Assembly (NCBI GenBank): GCA_029555965.1
Contig: JAKQHY010000227.1
Location: 1 to 44,135, forward strand
Direction: 5' to 3'
Length of the DNA stretch: 44,135 nt
Source: Chloroflexota bacterium
Lineage (GTDB): Bacteria > Chloroflexota > Anaerolineae > B4-G1 > SLSP01
In this document: piece by piece, positions 20,501 to 25,486 of the stretch
How the letters are laid out: the number at the start of each line of letters is the position of its first letter
Numbering within the stretch: position 1 is the first letter of the stretch
The notes under the pieces: model-generated
The model's database searches: none
The model's input: the letters and a program-made list of their open reading frames with translations, nothing else
What the model was told of the DNA's origin: nothing
Translations under genes and position numbers: made by a program

Positions 20501-20787
20501 CCGGCGTTCATCGGCTTGTCGAACACAATTTCAATCGCGCCGTCGGGCGTCAACGATTCGCCGCGCTGCGGGCTGCGCTGCACCACCACCGGCGCGAGCA
20601 TCCCCGCCGGCACCGGCGTGTAAGCCACCACCGGCTTGGGCGGCAAGGGCGTACCCGTCGGACGCGGCGTGCTCGTTAGCGCGGGCGTCGGCGTGAGCGT
20701 CGGCGCGCCGCCCGGCGCCAGGCTACACGCCAGCGCCAACAACATCAAACCAGACAATAGCGACCAAAGTAGCTTATTGCGAGACAT
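14530..20787 (-). CDS. alpha-2-macroglobulin family lipoprotein (thioester protease trap)
   Basis: A 2085-residue homologue of bacterial alpha-2-macroglobulins, which trap attacking proteases in the cell envelope. The signal ends in a lipobox LALAC, making Cys21 the lipidation site. A Thr/Pro linker follows, then several SbsA-like Ig domains (QRSPQRGESLTPDGAIEIVFDKPM type), macroglobulin domains including a Tyr-rich GIGPWDFGMGGGVYAQDYRVYIYTDR region, and the bait/MG7 region. The thioester motif is C1583-T-E-Q1586, followed by the helical thioester domain (NPDGGWGWWPRR) and receptor-binding-like end. In proteobacteria the gene often sits beside pbpC; no such partner is seen here. Three repeat-derived peptides are inserted in frame. 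AGGAGGGG precedes ATG 20787. Confidence 0.92.
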   Translation of the reverse strand: MSRNKLLWSLLSGLMLLALACSLAPGGAPTLTPTPALTSTPRPTGTPLPPKPVVAYTPVPAGMLAPVVVQRSPQRGESLTPDGAIEIVFDKPMNAGAVAKAFKVVVAGQETAVKGDLSWADARTLRFQPAETLARETVYDVILTQDAAAETGEPLREPLTFRFATAGYLEVAQVIPNPDTVDVETDAAITVIFNRPVVPLTSLKQMEGLPQPLAFDPPVAGKGEWLNTSIYVFKPETAFSGGIPYRATVAAGLTDIGGAVLAEDYTWTFTTIPPQVTWVSPRNQETLVDINTAVTVQFNQPVDLESFKREFTMTGAGLLSPNVSGEFALNDQTVTFTPTKALDFNTKYSLRVDTGVTSAAGGEGMREPFAWEFTTVPLPEIVSTYPENLERNAPPHTAFQIRFNTRINPDTVMPNLTMTPPLSPTQVYTYFSEYDNTFTLYFGAQPSSEYEVVITDGIADPYGNTIPRGRTVKFRTAPLDPTYQLRVPDMVGTYDAALPAQLVVGYVNLTRLELALYSVPVSAITGHYWDWREKLPDGAELLREWRQALESPLNKQQYTALNLTESGGALEPGVYFLKVTAPEIKEEYARSQFHVLVVSNLNLTLKSGPKEAVVWATDLSSGAPVANLALNFSHYDGALGTATTDADGIARLALPEYRNNLIVVSDVPFAAVAEGWGRGIGPWDFGMGGGVYAQDYRVYIYTDRTIYRPGQTVNFKGVLRAEDDVTFRLPGERNVVVSIRDAAYEEIYRETLPLSGVGTFDGSVTLGAGASLGAYFITLEFGDQYHQQDFLVAAYRAPEFEVMVTTDAAEVPRGADVPATIAAAYYFGGPLANTAVQWNVLAETYRFSVPWGGRYSFDDVDDPFSCRGCWWWTPPSSPEPILSGSGTTDGNGALALTLNGKELEAALMTRDSGSADQRISESADDVSRFTFHASRITLEATATGPDNQPISGRASVIVHPGPYYIGLSPQQYVGEAGDESPIDLVAVDWAGNRLAGKVIKVELYRREWINTFMENEFGGGYWRWETEETLENTLTVTTDDRGEAVATFIPAQGGSYHIVAMPAEPTPETEAIRSSIFIWVAGKDQVSWRRENNDRITLISDKTSYKVGETAEILIPSPFEGPHYALITVEREGVRRHEVVRLESNSAVYRLPITQGDIPNIYVSVVLVKGRGQGEGERGRGGALADFKMGLLPLDVEVQPVTLNLQLETDLPQAQPGDEVQYTLRATLPNGEPAADVELSLDVVDKAVLSLMPRTSDIVQGFYARRSLQVTTASALSVSVNRYLKELAEDLDLSLHQNAQIAVGYVAEAEESFAAPPAAPGVQATASPMMMVEKQAEADGGRAESVAPPAGVEIREEFADTAFWSPRVVTDGQGRASFVFKLPDNLTTWALRAVGHNAQTFVGEGTAALVATKPLLIRPVAPRFFVVDDRAQLAANVSNNTDGDLNVEVTLSTEGVGVSTETPPRQTVTIPARSERKVTWWVTVDDVANAQLIFAAVAGDYSDASKPRLTTGPDGSLRVFRYTTPDIVGTAGQLIEEGAVTEGVALPPDYDDRRGALTVQLDPSLAAGMQDGLEYLEHYEYECTEQTVSRFLPNVLTYSALKSLGIQNPELAEKLPGLIDEGLSKLYLQQNPDGGWGWWPRREGWDWYSSPYVSAYVVFAMLKAQDAGWEIKSDVLKSGVAYLQQQLVPVAEYKHYRNANRQAWLLYVLAEAGEAPRATLDELFENRDKLSTYARGYLAQALWLYDANDARLDTLLSDFNNAAILSATGAHWEESNYDWWAMNTDTRSTAIILDTLTKLDPGNALIPNVVRWLMVARRAGIWETTQETAWSLIALTDWMVETGELDANYEFAFYLNDGEQGRGTATRETIRESVKKVIPIAELRADVTNALTIARTAGPGRLYYTAHLEVYQPVDKVEPADRGIIVQRRYSLAACVAEKIANSESQMACPDVREVALGDVIRVDLTIIVPHDRYYLVVEDPLPAGGEAIDTGLATTSLLAMDPTLRGTGSRSRYWWWWNWYSRSELRDEKVVLFAEYLAAGTYEYSYTFRATLPGDYHVMPTVAKEFYFPEVFGRSDGRLLTIGE
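14951..14971 (-). repeat. in-frame AATAGCG-type heptamers in macroglobulin gene
   Basis: Three heptamers (minus-strand AATTGCG, AATAGCG, AATCGCA) encode the short peptide KIANSES between AACVAE and QMACPD. The unit is the same as in the array at 8837-8864, 6 kb away, suggesting that the repeat moved into the coding sequence without breaking the frame. Confidence 0.55.
17239..17276 (-). repeat. in-frame CCCCTCTC octamers in macroglobulin gene
   Basis: Three copies of the octamer CCCCTCTC plus a degenerate copy. They encode a Gly/Glu/Arg-rich loop (KGRGQGEGERGRGG) in a macroglobulin domain. The peptide looks foreign to the surrounding beta-strand pattern. Confidence 0.7.
17976..18058 (-). repeat. 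in-frame ACGTGAA heptamers and CCGCTGAT octamers in macroglobulin gene
   Basis: About six heptamers (ACGTGAT, GCGTGAA, ACGTGAA, ACGTCAT) run directly into four octamers (CCGCTGAT, TCGCTGAT, CCGCTGAT, CCGCCGAT). They encode a Ser/Asp/Phe-rich stretch (SADQRISESADDVSRFTFHA) of about 27 residues between two macroglobulin beta-strands. Length is a multiple of three overall, so the frame is kept. Confidence 0.8.
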
Positions 20788-20854
20788 AATCCCCTCCTAA
20801 AAGAAACGTTGAGACGTTAAAACGCAGCATCTCCCATAACCTTTTCCGATCCTA

Positions 20855-20867
20855 AACGCTGAGCGTT
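20855..20867. promoter_or_regulatory. 13-bp palindrome upstream of macroglobulin gene
   Basis: AACGCT-G-AGCGTT is a perfect interrupted palindrome 68 bp upstream of the macroglobulin start codon. It has the size and placement of a regulator-binding site, but no matching regulator is known. It could also be a chance hairpin in the otherwise featureless 20788-20909 gap. Confidence 0.25.
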
Positions 20868-20909
20868 CCCCAAAAGTTCCCGCCAAGAACATCCACGCGC
20901 CTATCGCGC

Positions 20910-21209
20910 CTACCCCCGGTTCACCGCCGTCAACCAATGCGGACGGTTGGGGATGTAGACGGTGACAGCGACCAGCTCGGCGGAGCCATAGTCGCATACC
21001 ACATGGACCGGCGTCTCCGATTGGCGCACCGGGCCAACGATCAACACCCGTTGGCGCTCCGGATACTGCTCGATGATGTCGCCATGAAGCACAGCATAGA
21101 GAACATCCTCCGCGCGCAGCCCTTCCTTGTGCGCCTCGCGCAGCGCGTGCTCCGAAAGCCGGAAATGCTCTCGCAGCGACAACAGGTCTTCGGTGTCGGA
21201 AATGTCCAT
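20910..21209 (-). CDS. DUF4258 domain protein
   Basis: A 99-residue protein whose core FRLSEHALREAHKEGLRAED, HGDIIEQYPE and PVHVVCDYG...LVAVTVYIPN fits the DUF4258 family. This family is a small fold related to RelE/BrnT-like toxins and is often found in toxin-antitoxin loci. The usual partner, a YgiT/MqsA-type Cys-zinc-finger or HTH antitoxin, is not visible on either side, so toxin activity is only a possibility. No Shine-Dalgarno site precedes ATG 21209; an octamer repeat array begins about ten bases upstream and may have displaced it. The gene lies between the RACE gene and the macroglobulin gene on the same strand. Confidence 0.75.
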   Translation of the reverse strand: MDISDTEDLLSLREHFRLSEHALREAHKEGLRAEDVLYAVLHGDIIEQYPERQRVLIVGPVRQSETPVHVVCDYGSAELVAVTVYIPNRPHWLTAVNRG

Positions 21210-21219
21210 AGTCAGAAAT

Positions 21220-21364
21220 CGGCGGATCGGCGGATCGGCGGATCGGCGGATCGGCGGATCGGCGAGAAAGTGGATGAGTGAATCGCCACGCCTAATTCCT
21301 AACTCGCCACGCCTAACTCCTAACTCGCCACGCCTAACTCAGTCCTCAGTCCTCAGTCCTCAGC
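21220..21364. repeat. octamer array (GGATCGGC x5) and heptamer arrays
   Basis: Five exact copies of GGATCGGC (21223-21262) are followed, after a short spacer, by about twelve consecutive heptamers from 21281. These are a 21-bp pattern ACTCGCC-ACGCCTA-ACTCCTA repeated three times, then CCTCAGT-type units repeated three times. The array runs right up to the stop codon of the RACE gene and, on the other side, to within about ten bases of the DUF4258 start codon. It is not a CRISPR: there are no spacers. Confidence 0.9.
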
Positions 21365-21365
21365 A

Positions 21366-23183
21366 CTACAAATACATCGCGTCCATATACACATCCATAA
21401 ACTCCGGGTGGACGGTCAGTTCGATGTATTCCACTTTGTCCACGATGGATTCGGCCAGGCGGCGGCGCGCGCCAGAGATGAGCATTTCCCGCGCGCCCGT
21501 CCCGGCGGCGTTACCGACCTGGTGGAAGCGCTCCAGCGGCAGCGGCGGGAACATGCCGATGTGCGTGGCACTCTCCAAATCCAGGTACGTGCCGAACGCG
21601 CCCGCCACGATAAATGCGCCCAGCTCCCGGTAGGTGAGGCCGGCCTCGCGCAGCAGCATCTCCATCTCCGCGCGGATCGCGCCTTTGGCTAACTGGATTT
21701 CGTTCACGTCCTTGCGCGTCACCAGGATGTCCTGCCCGTTGCCCGATGCGGCCTGCGGCACGAGGACAAACGCGCCGCCGCCGTCCCACGCCACGAGGCG
21801 TGGATGCTGCGGCTGGAAGCGCCCAGTGCGCCCCACCACGCCGGCCCTGCGCAACTCCGCCACCGCATCGAGGATGCCGGAACCGCAGAGGCCCACCGCC
21901 GGTTTGCCGCCAATCGTCTGCACGTGGACTTCGCCGCCCGACATCTGGACGTATTCCACCGCGCCGGGCGCCGCGCGCATTCCGGCGTGAATGTGCGCCC
22001 CTTCAAATGCCGGGCCGGACGCGCAGGAGCAGCTCAACACCCGCCCGTCCACCGCCAGGCTGATCTCGGTGTTCGTGCCGATGTCGAGGGCGATGGTCGG
22101 CATCGGCGCGTTCCAGGCGCCGGTCGCCAGCAGCATCGAGACGTGATCCGCCCCCACGTAGCCGGCAATGTTCGGCGGCAAGTAGACTTTGGCCCCGGCA
22201 GATAGCTCCAGGCCCAGGTGAACCGCGCACAAGTCCAACGCCTCACTCGCCGCCGCGATGTAGGGCGACTCCCCCAACTGCGTCACGGGCAGCCCGGCAA
22301 ACAGGTGATGGATGGCGGTGTTCCCCACCACCACGGCGTCCACGATTTGATCGTGCACCACGCCGGCCTCGCGCGCTAACTGCCCGATGAGAGTGTTGAG
22401 GCTTTCGATGAGCTGCTGCTGCAAAACACGCCGCCCTTCCGTATGCTCGTTGGCGTAGGCGATGCGGCTGACCACATCTTCGCCGTAGGCAATCTGTGGA
22501 TTCATCATCCCGGCCTTCGCCAGCGTATGCCCCGTTGCCAGATCCACCAGATAGCCGGCCATCTTCGTCGTCCCGATGTCCACCGCTAATCCTACCAGAG
22601 ACTCCCCCGGCGGCACAGCGCCGACGACTTCAAAAAGCGGTGGTTGCCGGCGCAGCGCCAGGCGCACGGCCCACTGCTGTTGCCGCAGTCGCTCCGAGAA
22701 ATCCCGCAGCACCGGCTGGGAGAAGAAGGGACGCGGCACACCCTGCTGCGCCAGGACGCTGCGCAGACGCATGGTGTCCGCGCGCAAGTCGTGCAGGTGC
22801 GGCGGCGGCACGGTGACGTCCACCGGGCGCACCACGGGGTCTAACTCGACTTCGCTTTCCTGCCCCTCCACCTGCAAACGCTGCGGCGTGCTCAACGAAG
22901 AGGGTGGGATGTCCACCTTCACGTCGCTCAGGGGCCGCGCCTGGCACGCCAGCCGGTATCCGGCGCGCAGTTCCTCTGTGTGGAAGAAGCGCGCCTCCAC
23001 CGTCGTCGGCAGCGTCAGGTCGCCCTCGATCAGATGAACGCGGCACTTGCCGCACGCACCCGCGCCGCCGCACACGGCCACGATTTCCACGCCCGCTTGC
23101 TGCGCGGCGTCCAGCAGTGTTTGATCGGCGCGCACCGTCACACGGCGTCCCACCGGCTCTAAATCTACCGAGAAAGTTGGCAA
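21366..23183 (-). CDS. RACE-type reductive activator of corrinoid enzymes (2Fe-2S ferredoxin + DUF4445 ASKHA domain)
   Basis: A 605-residue protein of the COG3894 family. These proteins use ATP to re-reduce the cobalt of inactivated corrinoid proteins, for example in O-demethylation or the Wood-Ljungdahl pathway. The N-terminal ferredoxin has C38, C44, C47 (CGGAGACGKC) and C80. After a linker, an ASKHA ATPase fold starts near residue 198 with DIGTTKMAGYL, and a second phosphate loop has LDIGTNTEISL. The C-terminal DUF4445 core contains CGSGILDAVAEL and GAFGTYLDLESA. No corrinoid protein or methyltransferase partner is seen nearby. The start is TTG 23183, supported by AAGGAG seven bases upstream; no in-frame ATG fits. 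It is driven by a promoter at 23213-23240. Confidence 0.88.
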   Translation of the reverse strand: MPTFSVDLEPVGRRVTVRADQTLLDAAQQAGVEIVAVCGGAGACGKCRVHLIEGDLTLPTTVEARFFHTEELRAGYRLACQARPLSDVKVDIPPSSLSTPQRLQVEGQESEVELDPVVRPVDVTVPPPHLHDLRADTMRLRSVLAQQGVPRPFFSQPVLRDFSERLRQQQWAVRLALRRQPPLFEVVGAVPPGESLVGLAVDIGTTKMAGYLVDLATGHTLAKAGMMNPQIAYGEDVVSRIAYANEHTEGRRVLQQQLIESLNTLIGQLAREAGVVHDQIVDAVVVGNTAIHHLFAGLPVTQLGESPYIAAASEALDLCAVHLGLELSAGAKVYLPPNIAGYVGADHVSMLLATGAWNAPMPTIALDIGTNTEISLAVDGRVLSCSCASGPAFEGAHIHAGMRAAPGAVEYVQMSGGEVHVQTIGGKPAVGLCGSGILDAVAELRRAGVVGRTGRFQPQHPRLVAWDGGGAFVLVPQAASGNGQDILVTRKDVNEIQLAKGAIRAEMEMLLREAGLTYRELGAFIVAGAFGTYLDLESATHIGMFPPLPLERFHQVGNAAGTGAREMLISGARRRLAESIVDKVEYIELTVHPEFMDVYMDAMYL

Positions 23184-23189
23184 GATAGA

Positions 23190-23195
23190 CTCCTT
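23190..23195 (-). promoter_or_regulatory. Shine-Dalgarno site supporting a TTG start
   Basis: AAGGAG on the minus strand, six bases before TTG 23183. It decides the start of the RACE gene, since TTG-CCA-ACT-TTC begins exactly at the ferredoxin domain. Confidence 0.75.
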
Positions 23196-23212
23196 TGATT
23201 TTTCCCAAAATT

Positions 23213-23240
23213 AGTATAATGCCAGTGTGAGAAGGGTCAA
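23213..23240 (-). promoter_or_regulatory. sigma-70-type promoter of the RACE gene
   Basis: TTGACC (23235-23240), a 16-bp spacer and TATACT (23213-23218) on the minus strand. Transcription would start near 23206, giving a leader of about 23 nt that holds the AAGGAG site. Confidence 0.65.
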
Positions 23241-23244
23241 CTGA

Positions 23245-23325
23245 AATTAGAAATCAGTAATAAGTAAGAAGTAATGAGTAGTTCCCCTCGCTACTCATTT
23301 CCCATTACTCATTTCTCGTTACATT
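23245..23325. repeat. inverted AGTAATG/CATTACT-type heptamers
   Basis: Units such as AGTAATA, AGTAAGA and AGTAATG (23254-23277) are followed by the complementary units TACTCAT, TTCCCAT, TACTCAT and TTCTCGT (23290-23318). Same repeat family and same inverted arrangement as 241-365. It ends about ten bases before the AraD Shine-Dalgarno site. Confidence 0.8.
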
Positions 23326-23339
23326 ATAGGAGGCTGCCA

Positions 23340-24017
23340 ATGTTACTTACTGAACTACGCGAGCGCGTGTGGCGCGCAAATTTGGAATTGCCCAAGAACA
23401 GGCTGGTGACGTGGACCAGCGGGAATGTGAGTGGGCGCGATCCCGAAACGGGGCTGGTGGTGATCAAGCCGAGCGGCGTGATGTTTGAGGAGCTGACGCC
23501 GGAGAATATGGTTGTCGTCAACCTGGACAATCAAATCGTGGAAGGGACGTTGGGCGCGTCGTCGGACACGGCGGCGCACACGTATGTGTACCGTCATCGC
23601 CCGGACGTGTTCGGCATGGTGCACACGCACTCGAACTACGCCACGGCCTTCGCGGCTGCCGGCAAGCCGATTCCGGTATACCTCACCGCCATCGCCGACG
23701 AATTCGGCGGGCCGGTGCCGTGCGGGGGGTACGCGCGCATCGGCGGCGCGGCCATCGGCGAGGAGATTCTGCGCAGCATCGGTCACTCGCCGGCGATCTT
23801 GATGAAGAATCACGGCGTGTTCACCCTCGGCAAGTCGCCGGAGGCCGCGCTCAAGGCCGCCGTGATGGTCGAGGATGTGGCGCGAACGGTGTGGCTCGCG
23901 TTGCAGATCGGCCAGCCGGATGAGCTGCCGACGGAGGAAGTCGCTGCAAATTACGACCGGTATCAACACCGGTACGGCACGGCGAAGGCCAGCCAAGGAG
24001 GAGGGGATGAGGGGTGA
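23340..24017 (+). CDS. araD: L-ribulose-5-phosphate 4-epimerase / class II aldolase family
   Basis: A 225-residue member of the zinc-dependent class II aldolase/adducin family, closest in its opening (LRERVWRANLELPKNRLVTWTSGNVSG) and length to AraD, which converts L-ribulose 5-phosphate to D-xylulose 5-phosphate. Substrate-binding GNVS, KPSG and SSDT motifs are present. The zinc ligands are the two His of HTHSNY (about 98 and 100) and the His of KNHGVF (about 166). L-fuculose-phosphate aldolase is the main alternative. ATG 23340 is chosen because AGGAGG lies six bases upstream. A pentose product would fit with the xylanase in the window, though that gene is 5 kb away. No other arabinose genes are adjacent. 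Confidence 0.78.
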   Translation: MLLTELRERVWRANLELPKNRLVTWTSGNVSGRDPETGLVVIKPSGVMFEELTPENMVVVNLDNQIVEGTLGASSDTAAHTYVYRHRPDVFGMVHTHSNYATAFAAAGKPIPVYLTAIADEFGGPVPCGGYARIGGAAIGEEILRSIGHSPAILMKNHGVFTLGKSPEAALKAAVMVEDVARTVWLALQIGQPDELPTEEVAANYDRYQHRYGTAKASQGGGDEG

Positions 24018-24030
24018 TTGCAAGCGTGAG

Positions 24031-24058
24031 TTGACAGTAGCCCGGCTTTGAGTATGAT
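24031..24058 (+). promoter_or_regulatory. sigma-70-type promoter of the phosphofructokinase gene
   Basis: A perfect TTGACA (24031-24036), a 16-bp spacer and TATGAT (24053-24058). It begins 14 bp past the araD stop codon and 41 bp before the kinase start codon, so the kinase gene can be transcribed independently of araD. Confidence 0.8.
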
Positions 24059-24098
24059 GCTAATGGTTTGATCAATATTAACTTTTAGGGAGGAGAAC

Positions 24099-25400
24099 AT
24101 GACAACTAAAAGCCAGCGTAAGCGGTTAGCCATTCTCGTCGGCGGTGGCCCGGCGCCAGGATTGAATGGGGTAATTCATTCCGCCACCATCGAAGCCATC
24201 CGCAACGGGATGGATGTATTTGGTATTTACGAGGGGTACAAATATTTGATGCAAGGGCAATTGGTCGGGGAGCCGTTGACCATCAACAAGGTCAGCCGCA
24301 TTTACCGCGACGGGGGGTCTATCCTGTTCACTTCGCGGGCCAATCCGACCAAGAAGCCGGAATATTTGGAGTGTTGCGCACAAAAGTTGGTGGACGAAGG
24401 CATCAATTACCTCGTCTCCATCGGCGGCGATGATACGGCTTTTTCCGCCTACAGCATTGCCCGTTACGCCAAGGAGCAGATGGGCGTGCCGATGCAGATT
24501 GTCCATGCCCCGAAGACCATTGACAACGACCTGCCGCTGCCCGAAGGTATTCCCACCTTTGGGTTTGAGACGGCCCGCGAGGTGGGCACGCGCCTGGTGA
24601 TGAATTTGATGGAAGATGCGCGCACCAGCCAGCGATGGTATCTGGCGGTGGCGATGGGGCGCAGCGCCGGGCACCTGGCGTTAGGGATTGGCAAAAGTTC
24701 CGGCGCCACCATCACCGTCATCCCGGAAGAATGGGGGCAAGAGAAGGTGCGGCTGCAAGAAGTGCTGGACACTCTGGCCGGCTCCGTCATCAAACGCTTG
24801 GCCGACGATAAGCAGGACGGGGTGGCCGTGATTGCCGAGGGGTTGATGGAGCACATGGACGAGGAGGACATGAAACAACTCAGCGAGGACATCCCCCTGG
24901 ATGAACATGGACACATTCGGATGGCCGAGGTCAATTTCGCGGAACGGCTCAAGGCGAAGTTGAGCGATTATATGAAAACATTGGGCGTCAAAAATGCGCC
25001 CACTTTTGTCAATATTGACATTGGCTATGTGCTGCGCTGCGCCGATCCCATCGCCTTCGACATTGACTACACCCGCAGTCTGGGGCAGGCCGCCGTGCAG
25101 TTCCTGCTTCAGGGCGGCAGCGATGCCATTATGACCATCCAGGAAAATAAGGCGACCCCCATCCCCTTTGTCTCGTTGATGAATCCTCAAACCGGGCGAA
25201 CGGCGGTGCGGTTGGTGAATATTAACTCTTTTACTTATCAGTCGGCGCGCAATCTGATGATCCGTCTGGAACCGGAGGATGCGGAGGATGCGACGCTGTT
25301 GAGCAAAATGGTGGGACAGACGCAGCTCACGTTGGAGGAATTCAAGCAAAAGTTCGGCTACTTGATAGGCATCCCCAGACAGGCCGAGGCAGGACAGTAA
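24099..25400 (+). CDS. pfp: diphosphate-dependent 6-phosphofructokinase
   Basis: A 433-residue phosphofructokinase (glycolysis, cytoplasm). The phosphate-donor loop is GGGPAPGLNG (about 15-24). The diagnostic donor motif is GGDDT (about 109) rather than GGDGS, and the active-site loop is PKTIDND rather than PGTIDND. These Asp and Lys residues favour diphosphate over ATP as phosphate donor, making the reaction reversible (EC 2.7.1.90). MGRSAGHLALGIG and PEEW motifs of the substrate site are present. Length suits the short, non-plant PFP/long-type clade. GGGAGGAG lies five bases before ATG 24099. Its own strong promoter fits a central metabolic gene. Confidence 0.88.
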   Translation: MTTKSQRKRLAILVGGGPAPGLNGVIHSATIEAIRNGMDVFGIYEGYKYLMQGQLVGEPLTINKVSRIYRDGGSILFTSRANPTKKPEYLECCAQKLVDEGINYLVSIGGDDTAFSAYSIARYAKEQMGVPMQIVHAPKTIDNDLPLPEGIPTFGFETAREVGTRLVMNLMEDARTSQRWYLAVAMGRSAGHLALGIGKSSGATITVIPEEWGQEKVRLQEVLDTLAGSVIKRLADDKQDGVAVIAEGLMEHMDEEDMKQLSEDIPLDEHGHIRMAEVNFAERLKAKLSDYMKTLGVKNAPTFVNIDIGYVLRCADPIAFDIDYTRSLGQAAVQFLLQGGSDAIMTIQENKATPIPFVSLMNPQTGRTAVRLVNINSFTYQSARNLMIRLEPEDAEDATLLSKMVGQTQLTLEEFKQKFGYLIGIPRQAEAGQ

Positions 25401-25432
25401 TTCACCACCATTGGATAGAGAGAGAACCATGA

Positions 25433-25467
25433 CCACAGGGGAAGCTGCTGCACTGCCTCCCCTGTGG
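25433..25467. terminator. hairpin between convergent genes
   Basis: A perfect 10-bp stem (CCACAGGGGA at 25433-25442, TCCCCTGTGG at 25458-25467) lies in the 86-bp gap between the ends of the phosphofructokinase and the permease genes. No T-run follows on either strand, so terminator activity is uncertain. Confidence 0.45.
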
Positions 25468-25486
25468 CGCTTGTAACGATAGGACG

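Noticed and set aside
19207-20679. 490-codon open frame antisense to the macroglobulin gene
   Set aside because: Arg/His-rich shadow of a clear macroglobulin coding region.
20797-20997. 66-codon frame beside DUF4258 as a possible antitoxin
   Set aside because: It overlaps the DUF4258 gene, lacks a zinc-finger or HTH pattern and has no ribosome-binding site.
21220-21364. Possible CRISPR-like array
   Set aside because: The repeats abut one another with 7-8 bp units and no unique spacers; no cas genes are present.
23195-23220. Plus-strand TTGATT/TATAAT as a promoter for araD
   Set aside because: The spacer is only 14 bp. The minus-strand reading of the same stretch gives a better promoter (TTGACC-16-TATACT).
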